A stretch of DNA of 64,000 nt from Kosakonia radicincitans DSM 16656 (GCF_000280495.2 NZ_CP018016.1:5642001-5706000); one strand, 5' to 3'; positions 50,523 through 59,501 are shown, counted from the first letter of the stretch. Program-made: numbers and translations. The notes: generated by a model from the sequence alone, not told the origin.

Positions 50523-51281
50523 TTAACCGGCAGCTTTACGGGGGCGACCCCGCCCGCGTTTCGCCGGTGTGGCTGTTTTTTTCTGTTGTGAGGTTTTCGC
50601 GGGTGTCTTTGGCGCAGGCTTCGCGACAACAGGCTTCGGATTCAGTTCGCGGGTAAGGCGCTCAATGTCCTTGCGTACCCCCGCGTTACGGTCGAGCAGG
50701 ATCGCGCGCTGGAGATGCGTCATGGCGTCAGCAGGCTGACCGGCATCGCGCAGCGTCAGGCCAGCGACCTTATGCAGCCGGGCGCGTACCTCGTCGGGCA
50801 TGTCGGCTTTAGCGGTCATGCTGATGACGTCGAGAAGGATTGCAGCACTGACCGGCTCACCGGCATCGCGGGCGCGCAGGGCAGCAAGTGCCACCTCTTC
50901 GGCCAGCATGTAAGGCACGGTGCGCGCATGGTTCTCCGGCATCGACAGGTTGTAGCGCAGGGCATAGCGGGCAATTTCCAGCGCGCCGGGAATATCACCG
51001 GCATCGAGACGCCACAGCATGACCGTCATTAAAATGGCATCCTGCGCGCCGGTGCCGTTCTCCAGCACGCCCGTCACCCACGGCAGATAAAACGGCAGCA
51101 GCTCGCGCTTTTTGTCGGCTTTACGCTCTTTCGAGTGGATGTCTTTCAGCGTCCGGCGGTCTGCGGCCAGCTTAACGAGCATCTGCTCATAAGCGGTGGC
51201 ATGGCGCAGCGGGGCGTTATCCCGCTGCGCGGCCAGCATGGCCGAGACCCGCATCGCGTGACGCTGTGCGGGGCTCGCCAT
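50523..51281 (-). CDS. M: Small terminase subunit gpM
   Basis: 252 residues (P2 gpM about 247), terminase endonuclease subunit family. It cuts cos together with gpP. The C-terminal tail is lysine/proline-rich (KPVVAKPAPKTPAKTSQQKK) and ends in an AT-hook-like GRGRPRK. Confidence 0.92.
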   Translation of the reverse strand: MASPAQRHAMRVSAMLAAQRDNAPLRHATAYEQMLVKLAADRRTLKDIHSKERKADKKRELLPFYLPWVTGVLENGTGAQDAILMTVMLWRLDAGDIPGALEIARYALRYNLSMPENHARTVPYMLAEEVALAALRARDAGEPVSAAILLDVISMTAKADMPDEVRARLHKVAGLTLRDAGQPADAMTHLQRAILLDRNAGVRKDIERLTRELNPKPVVAKPAPKTPAKTSQQKKTATPAKRGRGRPRKAAG

Positions 51282-51284
51282 CGG

Positions 51285-52457
51285 TTACGCTCCTTCGCCA
51301 GGGTTGGAGGTTTCCGACCCGCCAGCAGGGGCGGCGTTATCAGCCATCATGGTTTTCATGGCGTCTACGATTGCCGCTGCAAACACGGTGGCGCTGGTTC
51401 CTTCCGGGGTTTCCTCTTCTTCCGGTTCAAGGATCTCGATGTTTTCAATCAGGCATCCGGCTTCGTAGTCTTCAATCACAAAGTCAACTTTCACCTGCTC
51501 GTAGTTTTCCACCTGGTCGAGCTTCGGATTCTCGATGATGTGGCGGCGGTGACCGTCCTCGTAGAGATAAACCGAGAGGTTATCCAGCGTGGTGATCAGA
51601 ATGCTGTTGGCCGGGAAGAACGGCGCGCGCACTGCCTGTAACTGGCCGATGGTTTTCTGGCTGATAATCAGCTCCCCGGCCAGTTGCTCGGTGTTCGGCT
51701 GGAATTTGTTGATCATCGGGAAATATTTGTCGGTCAGGATGCGACGCCCGCACACGACCACCATTTCCGGGTTTTCGCGGTGGATTTCGGCAATCAGCGT
51801 CTCATGCGCATCCATTACCAGCGCGTCGAGGTTTTTGTAATGCCCTTTTTTACCAACTTTGATGGTCGTGGAAATAACCGCGCCGGTGTCGTCAACGACC
51901 TTATTCATGACGCGCTCCGGCGCGTCGTTGCGGTACTTCTGCAACCAGCCGACGGCAACATCCTGTAACAGCGGGTTTCTCTGGCGGTCTGAGGTTGCCG
52001 CACGGCTTACGCCGTTAAAGCCAATGGTGATGTAGTCCAGCGCCTGGCGCTTGACGATCGCGTCGCGGATGCGGGTCTGGAAGTCCTGAAAACGCGCCCA
52101 CAAATCAAGCTTGTTGTACTTCATGTGAAAATCGAAGTTCACCGGCTGACAGAAATAGCGGTAAGCGTCCATTTTCGAAAAATCGGCTGTCTTGCGCTCC
52201 ACGCCGTTCGCGGTGTCGGCAGTGCTGGCAATGGTGCCGTTGACGTCGATGCCGATTTTCTCCTCGGTCAGCTCGCCAACCACCACCATGTTGATTTTTT
52301 GCAGGAACGAAGAGGATTGCTGAATCTTGTCAAACAGCGTTTGCGTTACCGACGGCTCAACGCTGAATTTCTTGCTCAGGTCTTCCACGCCGACGCCGTT
52401 CAGCTCCGCAAGGCGGGTCAGCCAGGCATTAAATTTAAAGCGGGTTTCTTTACGCAT
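51285..52457 (-). CDS. N: Major capsid protein gpN
   Basis: 390 residues against 357 in P2. The N-terminal and central parts follow P2 gpN closely (MRKETRFKFNAWLTRLAELNGV). About 35 extra residues at the C-terminus are acidic then alanine-rich (PEEEETPEG, then AAAIVDAMKT). gpO trims the N-terminus in P2. The function of the tail is unknown; capsid decoration or stability is possible. Confidence 0.93.
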   Translation of the reverse strand: MRKETRFKFNAWLTRLAELNGVGVEDLSKKFSVEPSVTQTLFDKIQQSSSFLQKINMVVVGELTEEKIGIDVNGTIASTADTANGVERKTADFSKMDAYRYFCQPVNFDFHMKYNKLDLWARFQDFQTRIRDAIVKRQALDYITIGFNGVSRAATSDRQRNPLLQDVAVGWLQKYRNDAPERVMNKVVDDTGAVISTTIKVGKKGHYKNLDALVMDAHETLIAEIHRENPEMVVVCGRRILTDKYFPMINKFQPNTEQLAGELIISQKTIGQLQAVRAPFFPANSILITTLDNLSVYLYEDGHRRHIIENPKLDQVENYEQVKVDFVIEDYEAGCLIENIEILEPEEEETPEGTSATVFAAAIVDAMKTMMADNAAPAGGSETSNPGEGA

Positions 52458-52493
52458 TGTGTTGTTTGTCCTGTGATGAAAAAGGGAGTTCGC

Positions 52494-53351
52494 TTAGCAG
52501 TCGGTCAGCGCAGCGGTGGCACCGTCACCGCCGGTGCTCAGTTTCCGGCGCGGCTGCGTGTTACCCGGCGTTTTGTCCAGAGTGGCGGTGATCGCGCTGA
52601 ATTGCTCCGAGGTGCGGGCAGCCTCAGCGGTCACGTTTTGCCTGAGCGTGGCGAGCTCAGTTTCCAGCGAGGCGAAACGCGTTTCGGCGCTGTCGTGGCT
52701 GGTCTGGACACGTTCAGCAATGGTGGTCACGGCTTCGTGCACGTCATTAAAACGGGCGTCGTCGGAAGACTGGCGGCGGCTGAAAATGGCTTTCACCGAG
52801 TCGGTCAGCTTGTTCAGCAGGGTTTCGGGCGCGTCCTCAAATTCCAGCTCGGCCAGGGTGGCAACAGAGAACAGATTTTCCGGGCTGGCCTTGAAGCGCT
52901 GGAGCGGGTTGTGTTTTGCGGTGCGGCAGAATTCCAGATATTCGGTGCCGAGGCTCGCCGGGTCATCAGTGACGGCGAGGCCAACCAGATAGCATTTGCC
53001 GCTGTTGGCGAAATTCGGCTGAATTTCCATTGAGGTATAAACTTTCTGGCCTTTCGCCACCATATCGACCAGCGTGTCGAGTGGGGCAATTTTGCCGAAC
53101 AGTGCCAGCTTGCCGTTAAGTGCGGAATCGTCTTCGATTTTCTCCGCTTTCAGCTCCACCACATCCCCGTAACGGGCGAAAGCGCCGTCAGGCAGCAGGC
53201 CGCGCAGGTGTTCAAGGTTGATGCGGCAGCCGTAAACACGCGGGTCGAATGAATCGGCCATTTCCTGAATATCAGCCGCACTGATAATGCGCCCGTCGCA
53301 GGTGTCGCCCTCGACGCCGATACGAAAGAATTTTGAGACTTTTTTTGCCAT
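52494..53351 (-). CDS. O: Capsid scaffold and maturation protease gpO
   Basis: 285 residues (P2 284). The serine-protease triad D19, H48 and S107 is conserved at the same positions as in P2. The C-terminal half is a long coiled coil (about 190-260) that acts as scaffold. First gene of the O-N-M-L-X...S operon. Confidence 0.95.
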   Translation of the reverse strand: MAKKVSKFFRIGVEGDTCDGRIISAADIQEMADSFDPRVYGCRINLEHLRGLLPDGAFARYGDVVELKAEKIEDDSALNGKLALFGKIAPLDTLVDMVAKGQKVYTSMEIQPNFANSGKCYLVGLAVTDDPASLGTEYLEFCRTAKHNPLQRFKASPENLFSVATLAELEFEDAPETLLNKLTDSVKAIFSRRQSSDDARFNDVHEAVTTIAERVQTSHDSAETRFASLETELATLRQNVTAEAARTSEQFSAITATLDKTPGNTQPRRKLSTGGDGATAALTDC

Positions 53352-53399
53352 CGTCAGCAGTCCTGATTGTGTGTGAAGGAGTCACGTTGATTTCAGGGG

Positions 53400-53459
53400 C
53401 TAGTTTCCCGGCTCGTCCGCTGGTTCGCCATCAGTCACGGATGGCTTGCCCCCTGCACA
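53400..53459. promoter_or_regulatory. Candidate Ogr-dependent late promoter PO (shared with PP)
   Basis: An 18-bp element at 53442-53459 reads TGT-N12-CCA toward O and TGG-N12-ACA toward P, so its ends are dyad-related. AACTAG at 53400-53405 is a -10 candidate for O with the same 36-base spacing as at PF. Toward P, TTAAGT about 30 bases downstream could be a -10. It lies in the divergent O-P spacer as in P2. Confidence 0.65.
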
Positions 53460-53528
53460 TCAGTACCTTAGCGAATCGCTGACCGCGCTTAAGTAGCCTT
53501 GCCCTGTATCCATCACGGCGAGGCATGC

Positions 53529-55298
53529 ATGACCATCACCACCGACACCACACTCTTAAATGACCCGCGACGACAGGCGGCGCTGTTGTACTGGCAGGGC
53601 TTTTCCGTGCCACAAATCGCGGAGATGTTGCAGACCAGACGCCCGACGGTGCAGAGCTGGAAACAGCGCGACGGATGGGACGAGACCGCCCCGTTAGACC
53701 GGGTGGGAAATACCTTAGAAGCACGGTTAATCCAGCTTTACGCCAAACCGGAGCTGACCGCGCACGACTTCAAGGTCGCTGACTTTCTGGCGCGTCAGAT
53801 GGAGCGCTTCGCGCGTATTAACCGCTACGGGCAGACCGGCAACGAGGCCGATCTCAATCCGAACGTGGCGAACCGCAACAAAGGCGATCGCAAAAAGCCG
53901 AAAAAGAATTTTTTCAGCGAGGAGGCGGTCGAAAAACTGGAGGAGATTTTCTTTGACCAGTCTTTCGCCTATCAGCTCGGCTGGCATAAAGCGGGGCTTG
54001 AACACCGCATCCGGCACATTCTCAAATCCCGCCAGATTGGCGCGACGTTTTATTTCGCCCGCGAGGCGCTGTTACGCGCCCTGAAAACCGGCCATAACCA
54101 GATATTTTTATCCGCCTCAAAAACGCAGGCGCATGTGTTCCGTAAATACATCATCGCGTTTGCCAGGCTGGTAGATGTTGACCTTACCGGCGATCCGATT
54201 GTCATCGGCAACAACGGCGCGGAATTGCTGTTTCTCGGCACCAACTCCAACACCGCGCAGAGCCACAACGGCGACCTGTATGTCGATGAAATTTTCTGGA
54301 TACCCAACTTCCAGCGGCTGCGCAAAGTGGCGTCGGGCATGGCCTCGCAAAAACACCTGCGCACGACCTATTTTTCGACGCCCTCCTCGCTGGGGCATGG
54401 CGCATATCCGTTCTGGTCAGGCGAGCTGTTTAACCGGGGGCGCGCCAGCGCCAGCGAACGGGTTGATATTGATATCAGCCATGCGGCATTAGCGCGCGGC
54501 GTGGCCTGCGCAGACGGGCAGTGGCGGCAGATTGTCACCATTGAGGACGCGCTCGCCGGGGGCTGTACCCTGTTTGACCTGGATGCACTGCGCCAGGAGA
54601 ACAGCGCAGATGACTTCCGCAACCTGTTTATGTGTGAGTTTGTCGATGACAAGGCGTCGGTGTTCCCGTTCGAGGAGCTGCAGCGCTGCATGGTTGACAG
54701 CATGGAGGAGTGGGAGGATTACGCGCCGTTCGCCGACCGGCCATTTGGTCATCGCGTGGTGTGGATTGGTTACGACCCGTCGCACCGTGGTGACAGTGCC
54801 GGTTGCGTGGTGATCGCGCCGCCGCTGGTTGCCGGGGGTAAATTCCGCATTCTGGAGCGCCATCAGTGGAAAGGAATGGATTTTGCGACACAGGCCGAGT
54901 CTATCCGCGAGCTCACGCAAAAATACAACGTGGAATACATCGGGATTGATGCGACCGGGCTCGGTCAGGGCGTGTTTCAGCTTGTGCGCTCCTTCTACCC
55001 GGCAGCGCGTGACATTCGCTACACCCCGGAAATGAAAACCGCAATGGTGCTGAAAGCCAAAGACACCATCACGCGCGGTTGCCTCGAATACGACGTGAGC
55101 GCAACCGACATCACACAGTCGTTTATGTCCATCCGCAAAACCATGACCAGCAGCGGGCGCAGCGCCACCTATGAGGCCAGCCGCACCGAAGAAGCCAGCC
55201 ACGCGGATCTCGCCTGGGCCACCATGCACGTACTGATTAACGAACCGCTGACCGCCGCGAGCGGCCAGTCCTCATCCTCAATTCTGGAGTTTTATTAA
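53529..55298 (+). CDS. P: Large terminase ATPase gpP
   Basis: 589 residues from ATG 53529 (P2 590); ten more codons upstream are in frame. An N-terminal helix-turn-helix (WQGFSVPQIAEMLQTRRPTV) is followed by the packaging ATPase and a C-terminal RNase-H-like nuclease domain (WIGYDPSHRGDSAGCVVI and IGIDATGLGQG). It drives DNA into the prohead. Overlaps Q by one base. Confidence 0.95.
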   Translation: MTITTDTTLLNDPRRQAALLYWQGFSVPQIAEMLQTRRPTVQSWKQRDGWDETAPLDRVGNTLEARLIQLYAKPELTAHDFKVADFLARQMERFARINRYGQTGNEADLNPNVANRNKGDRKKPKKNFFSEEAVEKLEEIFFDQSFAYQLGWHKAGLEHRIRHILKSRQIGATFYFAREALLRALKTGHNQIFLSASKTQAHVFRKYIIAFARLVDVDLTGDPIVIGNNGAELLFLGTNSNTAQSHNGDLYVDEIFWIPNFQRLRKVASGMASQKHLRTTYFSTPSSLGHGAYPFWSGELFNRGRASASERVDIDISHAALARGVACADGQWRQIVTIEDALAGGCTLFDLDALRQENSADDFRNLFMCEFVDDKASVFPFEELQRCMVDSMEEWEDYAPFADRPFGHRVVWIGYDPSHRGDSAGCVVIAPPLVAGGKFRILERHQWKGMDFATQAESIRELTQKYNVEYIGIDATGLGQGVFQLVRSFYPAARDIRYTPEMKTAMVLKAKDTITRGCLEYDVSATDITQSFMSIRKTMTSSGRSATYEASRTEEASHADLAWATMHVLINEPLTAASGQSSSSILEFY

Positions 55299-56335
55299 TG
55301 GCAAAACGCAACAGGCGCCAGCGTACCCCGACACCGCGCCAGCATACCGCCGCACCCGCGCAGAGTATGGAAGCATTTACCTTCGGCGAGCCGGTGCCGG
55401 TACTGGATAAGCGCGACATTCTCGATTATGTCGAATGTGTCCATAACGGCCAGTGGTACGAGCCGCCGGTGAGTTTTTCCGGGCTGGCGAAAAGCATGCG
55501 CGCCGCCGTTCACCACAGCTCGCCGGTTTACGTCAAACGTAATATTCTGGTATCGACCTACATCCCGCACCCGCTGTTATCCCGGCAGGATTTCAGCCGC
55601 TTTGCGCTCGATTATATGGTGTTCGGCAACGCCTTTATTGAGCAGCGCCGCAGCTACACCGACAAGCCGGTTAAATATGAAACCTCACCGGCCAAATACA
55701 CCCGGCGCGGCGTGGAGGAGGATACCTACTGGTATATTCAGAACTACACGAAGCCGCATCAGTTTGCGCCCGGCTCGGTATTCCACCTGCTGGAGCCCGA
55801 CATCAACCAGGAGCTTTACGGGATGCCGGAATACCTGAGCGCGCTTAATTCGGCCTGGCTGAATGAGTCGGCGACGCTGTTTCGCCGCAAGTATTACCAG
55901 AACGGCGCGCACGCGGGTTACATCATGTATGTGACCGATGCGGCACAAAGCAGCACCGATGTTGAGGCGCTGCGAAAGGCGATGCGGGACTCGAAAGGGC
56001 TCGGCAACTTTAAAAACCTGTTTTTCTACGCGCCGAACGGAAAAGCCGACGGCATTAAAATTGTGCCGCTGAGTGAGGTTGCCACCAAAGACGATTTTTT
56101 CAATATCAAGAAAGTCAGCGCGGGCGACCTGCTGGATGCGCACCGCATTCCGTTCCAGTTGATGGGCGGCAAACCGGAGAATGCGGGCTCGATCGGCGAC
56201 GTTGAGAAGGTGGCAAAAGTGTTTGTGCGTAACGAGCTGATGCCGCTGCAAACCCGTTTCCTTGAGCTCAACGAATGGGCGGGAGAGGAGATTATCCGGT
56301 TCCAGAAATACAGTCTCGACACCGACGACGCGTAA
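55298..56335 (+). CDS. Q: Portal protein gpQ
   Basis: 345 residues (P2 344), of the PBSX/P2 portal family. It forms the dodecameric DNA channel at the head vertex. Start overlaps the stop of P (TAATG). In P2-like prophages it marks the left edge of the accessory hotspot. Confidence 0.96.
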   Translation: MAKRNRRQRTPTPRQHTAAPAQSMEAFTFGEPVPVLDKRDILDYVECVHNGQWYEPPVSFSGLAKSMRAAVHHSSPVYVKRNILVSTYIPHPLLSRQDFSRFALDYMVFGNAFIEQRRSYTDKPVKYETSPAKYTRRGVEEDTYWYIQNYTKPHQFAPGSVFHLLEPDINQELYGMPEYLSALNSAWLNESATLFRRKYYQNGAHAGYIMYVTDAAQSSTDVEALRKAMRDSKGLGNFKNLFFYAPNGKADGIKIVPLSEVATKDDFFNIKKVSAGDLLDAHRIPFQLMGGKPENAGSIGDVEKVAKVFVRNELMPLQTRFLELNEWAGEEIIRFQKYSLDTDDA

Positions 56336-56343
56336 CCCACCAC

Positions 56344-56366
56344 AGCCGCCGCAGGGCGGCTTTTTC
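56344..56366 (+). terminator. P-Q operon terminator
   Basis: GCCGCC, loop GCAG and GGCGGC, followed by TTTTT, ten bases after the Q stop. Confidence 0.85.
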
Positions 56367-56506
56367 ATGCCCCTCGCCAGAGCCCGCCAGAGCCCCCACA
56401 CGACACGCTGCCGCCTCGCTTCCCCGTCACACGCCCTCGCGCCCTGCGCGCGGCAGGGGCGCACTCAGTCGCTGGAAAATAAATAAATTACCGGCCTCAG
56501 CGCGCA

Positions 56507-56525
56507 GTGCTTTCCCCGCCTCGCC
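56507..56525. other. cos site (P2-type 19-base cohesive end)
   Basis: On the minus strand GGCGAGGCGGGGAAAGCAC, followed by TGCGCGCTGAGG, equals the P2 cos end as I remember it. It lies between Q and the accessory region as in P2. gpP and gpM cut here for packaging. The rest of 56336-56690 holds only the Q terminator and no gene. Confidence 0.88.
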
Positions 56526-56690
56526 TGCCCGCTTCATGGGTCGGTTTTAATGCAATTGCATCGGGTCAACGGATCCTTGCCAGCACTGGCATCGGAAAGG
56601 ATCAAAAAAATCACATTCCGCGTGCAAAGTAATGCGCCTGATGCATGCGAGGGTATGGAATGAAGTGGAAGCGAGATTATTAGGTCTTGA

Positions 56691-56945
56691 TTAACTGCGG
56701 GATCGGGATAAGCGCCGGTAAATTTTTGTTGTTAAGAAAATGGTAAGCACACCGAGCAATGCAGACGTCAAACCAAGAAAAATCAGCACCGAAAAAATAT
56801 GACTAAAGAGCCCCCCGAGGCTTGTGAAATCGCTCAGCCGTGCGAACTGCTCAGGCGTCAGTACACGTATCACTATTTCCGGAATAGTTAGAAAGAAAAT
56901 AATCACGACAAAAATACTAATTGCCGTTTTCCCATGTTTTTTCAT
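56691..56945 (-). CDS. Small two-helix membrane protein, paralogue of the next gene
   Basis: 84 residues from ATG 56945, which has AGGAAGG just upstream; a TTG 18 codons earlier is in frame. Two hydrophobic helices (about 9-27 and 45-72) surround the loop ARLSDFTSLGGLFS. This loop is identical in the neighbouring 85-residue gene, and the two align over their length without gaps. No known family is recognised. Probably cotranscribed with the neighbour and possibly a membrane effector or immunity protein of the accessory cassette; this is a guess. Confidence 0.7.
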   Translation of the reverse strand: MKKHGKTAISIFVVIIFFLTIPEIVIRVLTPEQFARLSDFTSLGGLFSHIFSVLIFLGLTSALLGVLTIFLTTKIYRRLSRSRS

Positions 56946-56995
56946 AACCTTCCTTGCCTCGTCCGTGCAGGGGGATCGATTATCAACTGACTGTT

Positions 56996-57253
56996 TCAAT
57001 CATGCTTAACCTGAGTTAAAGCACAATAAACTTTACCAGCGACATACACGCCAATAATTCCGATAAAGATGGATGACAGACCAATGAAAATCATCGCCGA
57101 GACGAATGGACTGAATAAACCACCCAAACTTGTAAAATCGCTAAGTCTGGCAAGCACGTCATTCGGAACCTTCCTTAAGATTATCTCGGGAATTATTAGA
57201 AAAGAAATAATTGCCGCTATAACATAAATAAGGATTTTTCGACTTTTTTTCAT
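56996..57253 (-). CDS. Small two-helix membrane protein, paralogue of the previous gene
   Basis: 85 residues from ATG 57253 with AAGG six bases upstream. PEIILR and ARLSDFTSLGGLFS repeat the motifs of the 56691 gene; helices at about 7-27 and 47-72. It is divergent from the 254-residue gene, with about 70 bp between likely starts, so one control region serves both. AT-rich, unlike the phage structural genes. Confidence 0.7.
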   Translation of the reverse strand: MKKSRKILIYVIAAIISFLIIPEIILRKVPNDVLARLSDFTSLGGLFSPFVSAMIFIGLSSIFIGIIGVYVAGKVYCALTQVKHD

Positions 57254-57323
57254 TCTCAACCTTGCCCCTGTGAGCGACCATGATCAATCATTAAACATTA
57301 ATGTTACAGCAAGGCAAATGGAA

Positions 57324-58034
57324 ATGGCAGAAAACTATCTAAAATTGAAAGCGCAGTCAGATAGAAGGATGGCGATTGCTTTAACTAAAGCGTTAAGGGA
57401 GATCTATACCAGTCATATCGAGACCGTCCAAAACGTTAAACTTGGCAGTCAGCGGCTTATTAACTATGGCTCCTGCTTAGTGCCTGACGAATACTACGGA
57501 AGCACGTGCCATGAGCAATGGAGTGAAGATAAGCGTTTGTATTTGTCTTTGTTGGAAATATACAAAAGAAATGATGTCGTTCTTGATATGGTTCAACTCT
57601 ATTTCCAAAAAACCTTTAAGCGTCTCGGAGATGAGAAAAGCAATACGCTGGTGTCTTATATAAAGCAAAAAATCGGAGAGAAAGCATACGAAGCAGCTAA
57701 CCGTTCGAGCAAACTGGCTATTTCACTGACAATCGCTAAATTGATTGTAAGTAGCGCTGATTTTCAGGAATCATATGTTAAAAAAGTAAATGAAATGTCC
57801 ACTTGGTTTGTGAAAGTGACGGCATTCTATGCTAAAGCTCAGATAGCCGCACTAGCAGCAAACAAACTGAAATTTCAGGATGCCGCATACTACCAAATAC
57901 TTTATCGTGAAAAGCTAGAAATGCTATACTTTCTTATAGAGCCTCAAATGTCTAAAGTGATATATCAAGTAGAATCAGGCGGAAATAATGAGGAAATTAT
58001 TGGTGACGCTTTATATGAAATGTTGAAAAGATGA
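57324..58034 (+). CDS. Helical protein of unknown function in the P2 hotspot
   Basis: 236 residues from ATG 57324, which has AAGG at a good distance; GTG 57270 would give 254 but has no ribosome site. The sequence is mostly helical with many K, E and Y residues and ends in IIGDALYEMLKR. There is one weakly hydrophobic stretch (KLAISLTIAKLIV) but no clear membrane span or enzyme motif. The next gene's ATG overlaps its stop, so the two are coupled. I recognise no family. Base composition is AT-rich like the rest of the cassette. Confidence 0.7.
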   Translation: MAENYLKLKAQSDRRMAIALTKALREIYTSHIETVQNVKLGSQRLINYGSCLVPDEYYGSTCHEQWSEDKRLYLSLLEIYKRNDVVLDMVQLYFQKTFKRLGDEKSNTLVSYIKQKIGEKAYEAANRSSKLAISLTIAKLIVSSADFQESYVKKVNEMSTWFVKVTAFYAKAQIAALAANKLKFQDAAYYQILYREKLEMLYFLIEPQMSKVIYQVESGGNNEEIIGDALYEMLKR

Positions 58035-58207
58035 AGAAATTACTATTATTTCTGTGGGGAGCCCACTCACACCTAGTGCCCATCGCACTTATTCTTGCGG
58101 GGGCATTTTTGTTTATTCAATTTATTCCAGACTATTCAGGGATACTTACTTTTTTATGGTTTGTTATTGTTTCTTATTTTTACATTAAATATAATCGCTG
58201 GTACTGA
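58031..58207 (+). CDS. 58-residue membrane protein coupled to the preceding gene
   Basis: The ATG at 58031 overlaps the previous stop (ATGA) and the frame runs to a TGA at 58205-58207. Two hydrophobic segments, near 13-28 and 34-50, follow the start MKKLLLFLWGAHSHLV. A terminator starts at the stop codon. Overlap, membrane character and position make it a likely real gene. Confidence 0.6.
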   Translation: MKKLLLFLWGAHSHLVPIALILAGAFLFIQFIPDYSGILTFLWFVIVSYFYIKYNRWY

Positions 58208-58232
58208 TAGCCCTATAAAAGGGCTATCGCCT
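58205..58232 (+). terminator. Terminator of the first accessory cassette
   Basis: GATAGCCCT, loop ATAAA and AGGGCTATC, then CGCCTGTTTATTTTT. It closes the rightward two-gene unit. The following 58233-58458 shows no gene. Confidence 0.7.
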
Positions 58233-58458
58233 GTTTATTTTTATAGCCATTAATACAATGACAGTGACCTGCTCCCTGTTGATTAATTCACCAGGATGTT
58301 AGTAATGTCTTCATCCGCAACGCGAGGGTATCCCCATGCTATGGCTATATTAATTATGATTCATGCCAAAGCATATAAATCCGAATGATAGATCGTTTTT
58401 TGCTCTCAAAGAAAAAACACCAAATACTAACAAGTCGACCAATTATCCAGATGCAAGG

Positions 58459-59490
58459 CTATAAGAAATCAATAACAAACTCATTCTCTTGATATACTCT
58501 GCCCAGCATAATTTCTTGAGCAGTATCATGTCTTGCGATAACACTTAAGCGGGCATTATTGTGCCCTAACAAAGTTCTCGCTCTATGCATTCCTATTCCA
58601 CTGCCAGCCCGATTACTCATCTTAGCCATAACCCCAGAATAACCTTCAATAAAAATCTTTTCAACTTCATCAGGACTAATAGCCAGGCTTATCATTTTAA
58701 AAGCAATTGAAAGCTTCTTAGTATCGGTTTTCTTATTGAATGTAATATTTAGCTTTGAATCAGGTTTAATATATTTAACAGAATTCTCTATAAGGTGGTA
58801 AATTGCAACCTGAAAAGTTTCATAATCAATATGTACTGTATCATTAGATTCAGATACCTCGACCCGAATTCCTTTATCCGTAAACTCAGGGAAGAATACG
58901 TATACAACATTCATCAGCACTCTATGTATACTGTGATTCCTCAATGCAATTTTCGGATGTTCGCTAAGAAGAGCATTATACACATCTATTTCAGCTTTCA
59001 TTTTAAGAGTGTTCTTTGCAATATTTACTAATGATACAGAGGCATCATATGGGTCATCGGCAACTTGCTCCATGATTCTCTTTCTCCAACCAGGCCGTTT
59101 GTCCTGCATAACTTCCTGTGGGATAATTGAATAAACTTCCTGGATAATATGTCCATTAAGAGTAACTAGGTTGTGAATCAACCGATTCACATGTTGCTTA
59201 GCCTCTTCTTTAGCTTTACGATACACATCCTGCAATGAAATTATGCCATCAAGCAATACTTCCGCTTTAGCTCGTGCAACCCTTGAACTTTTGACTATTG
59301 CCTCGTTCGCCGAAATTAATGTAACTACGCCATGCTGGCTTTTTATTCTCACACCTCTATAGTTAACTTTTTTGTATGAAAATTTTACAGAATCCGCGGC
59401 AAAAGAATTGAAAGCATCTAGAAGTTCTTCGTCTATATTGCTGCTTAATAAACTCCCATCAGCCAATTCCAGCTTGTAATAAAAAGACAT
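58459..59490 (-). CDS. Soluble histidine-kinase-like ATPase of a two-gene signalling cassette
   Basis: 343 residues from ATG 59490, directly after GGAGGG; an ATG four codons earlier overlaps the stop of the receiver gene. Numbered from that earlier ATG (59502), a DHp-like helix carries H110 (RLIHNLVTLNGHI), followed by a GHKL ATPase fold with N-box IYHLIENSVKY (N240) and G2 box RAGSGIGMHRARTLL (299-312). The usual G1 motif DxGxG is not seen; KMISLAISPDEVEKIF stands in its place. No transmembrane helix or classical sensor domain. The partner is the receiver protein just upstream. It may be a kinase, phosphatase or a degenerate signal protein. Confidence 0.75.
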   Translation of the reverse strand: MSFYYKLELADGSLLSSNIDEELLDAFNSFAADSVKFSYKKVNYRGVRIKSQHGVVTLISANEAIVKSSRVARAKAEVLLDGIISLQDVYRKAKEEAKQHVNRLIHNLVTLNGHIIQEVYSIIPQEVMQDKRPGWRKRIMEQVADDPYDASVSLVNIAKNTLKMKAEIDVYNALLSEHPKIALRNHSIHRVLMNVVYVFFPEFTDKGIRVEVSESNDTVHIDYETFQVAIYHLIENSVKYIKPDSKLNITFNKKTDTKKLSIAFKMISLAISPDEVEKIFIEGYSGVMAKMSNRAGSGIGMHRARTLLGHNNARLSVIARHDTAQEIMLGRVYQENEFVIDFL

Positions 59491-59501
59491 TGCACCCTCC
59501 A

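Noticed and set aside
52125..53033. Open frame of 302 codons antisense to N and O
   Set aside because: Overlaps two intact structural genes and shows no independent coding signal.
58255..58325. Possible short insertion-sequence remnant (ACAGTGACCTGCTCCC region)
   Set aside because: The resemblance is only a vague memory match; no transposase frame or repeat supports it.
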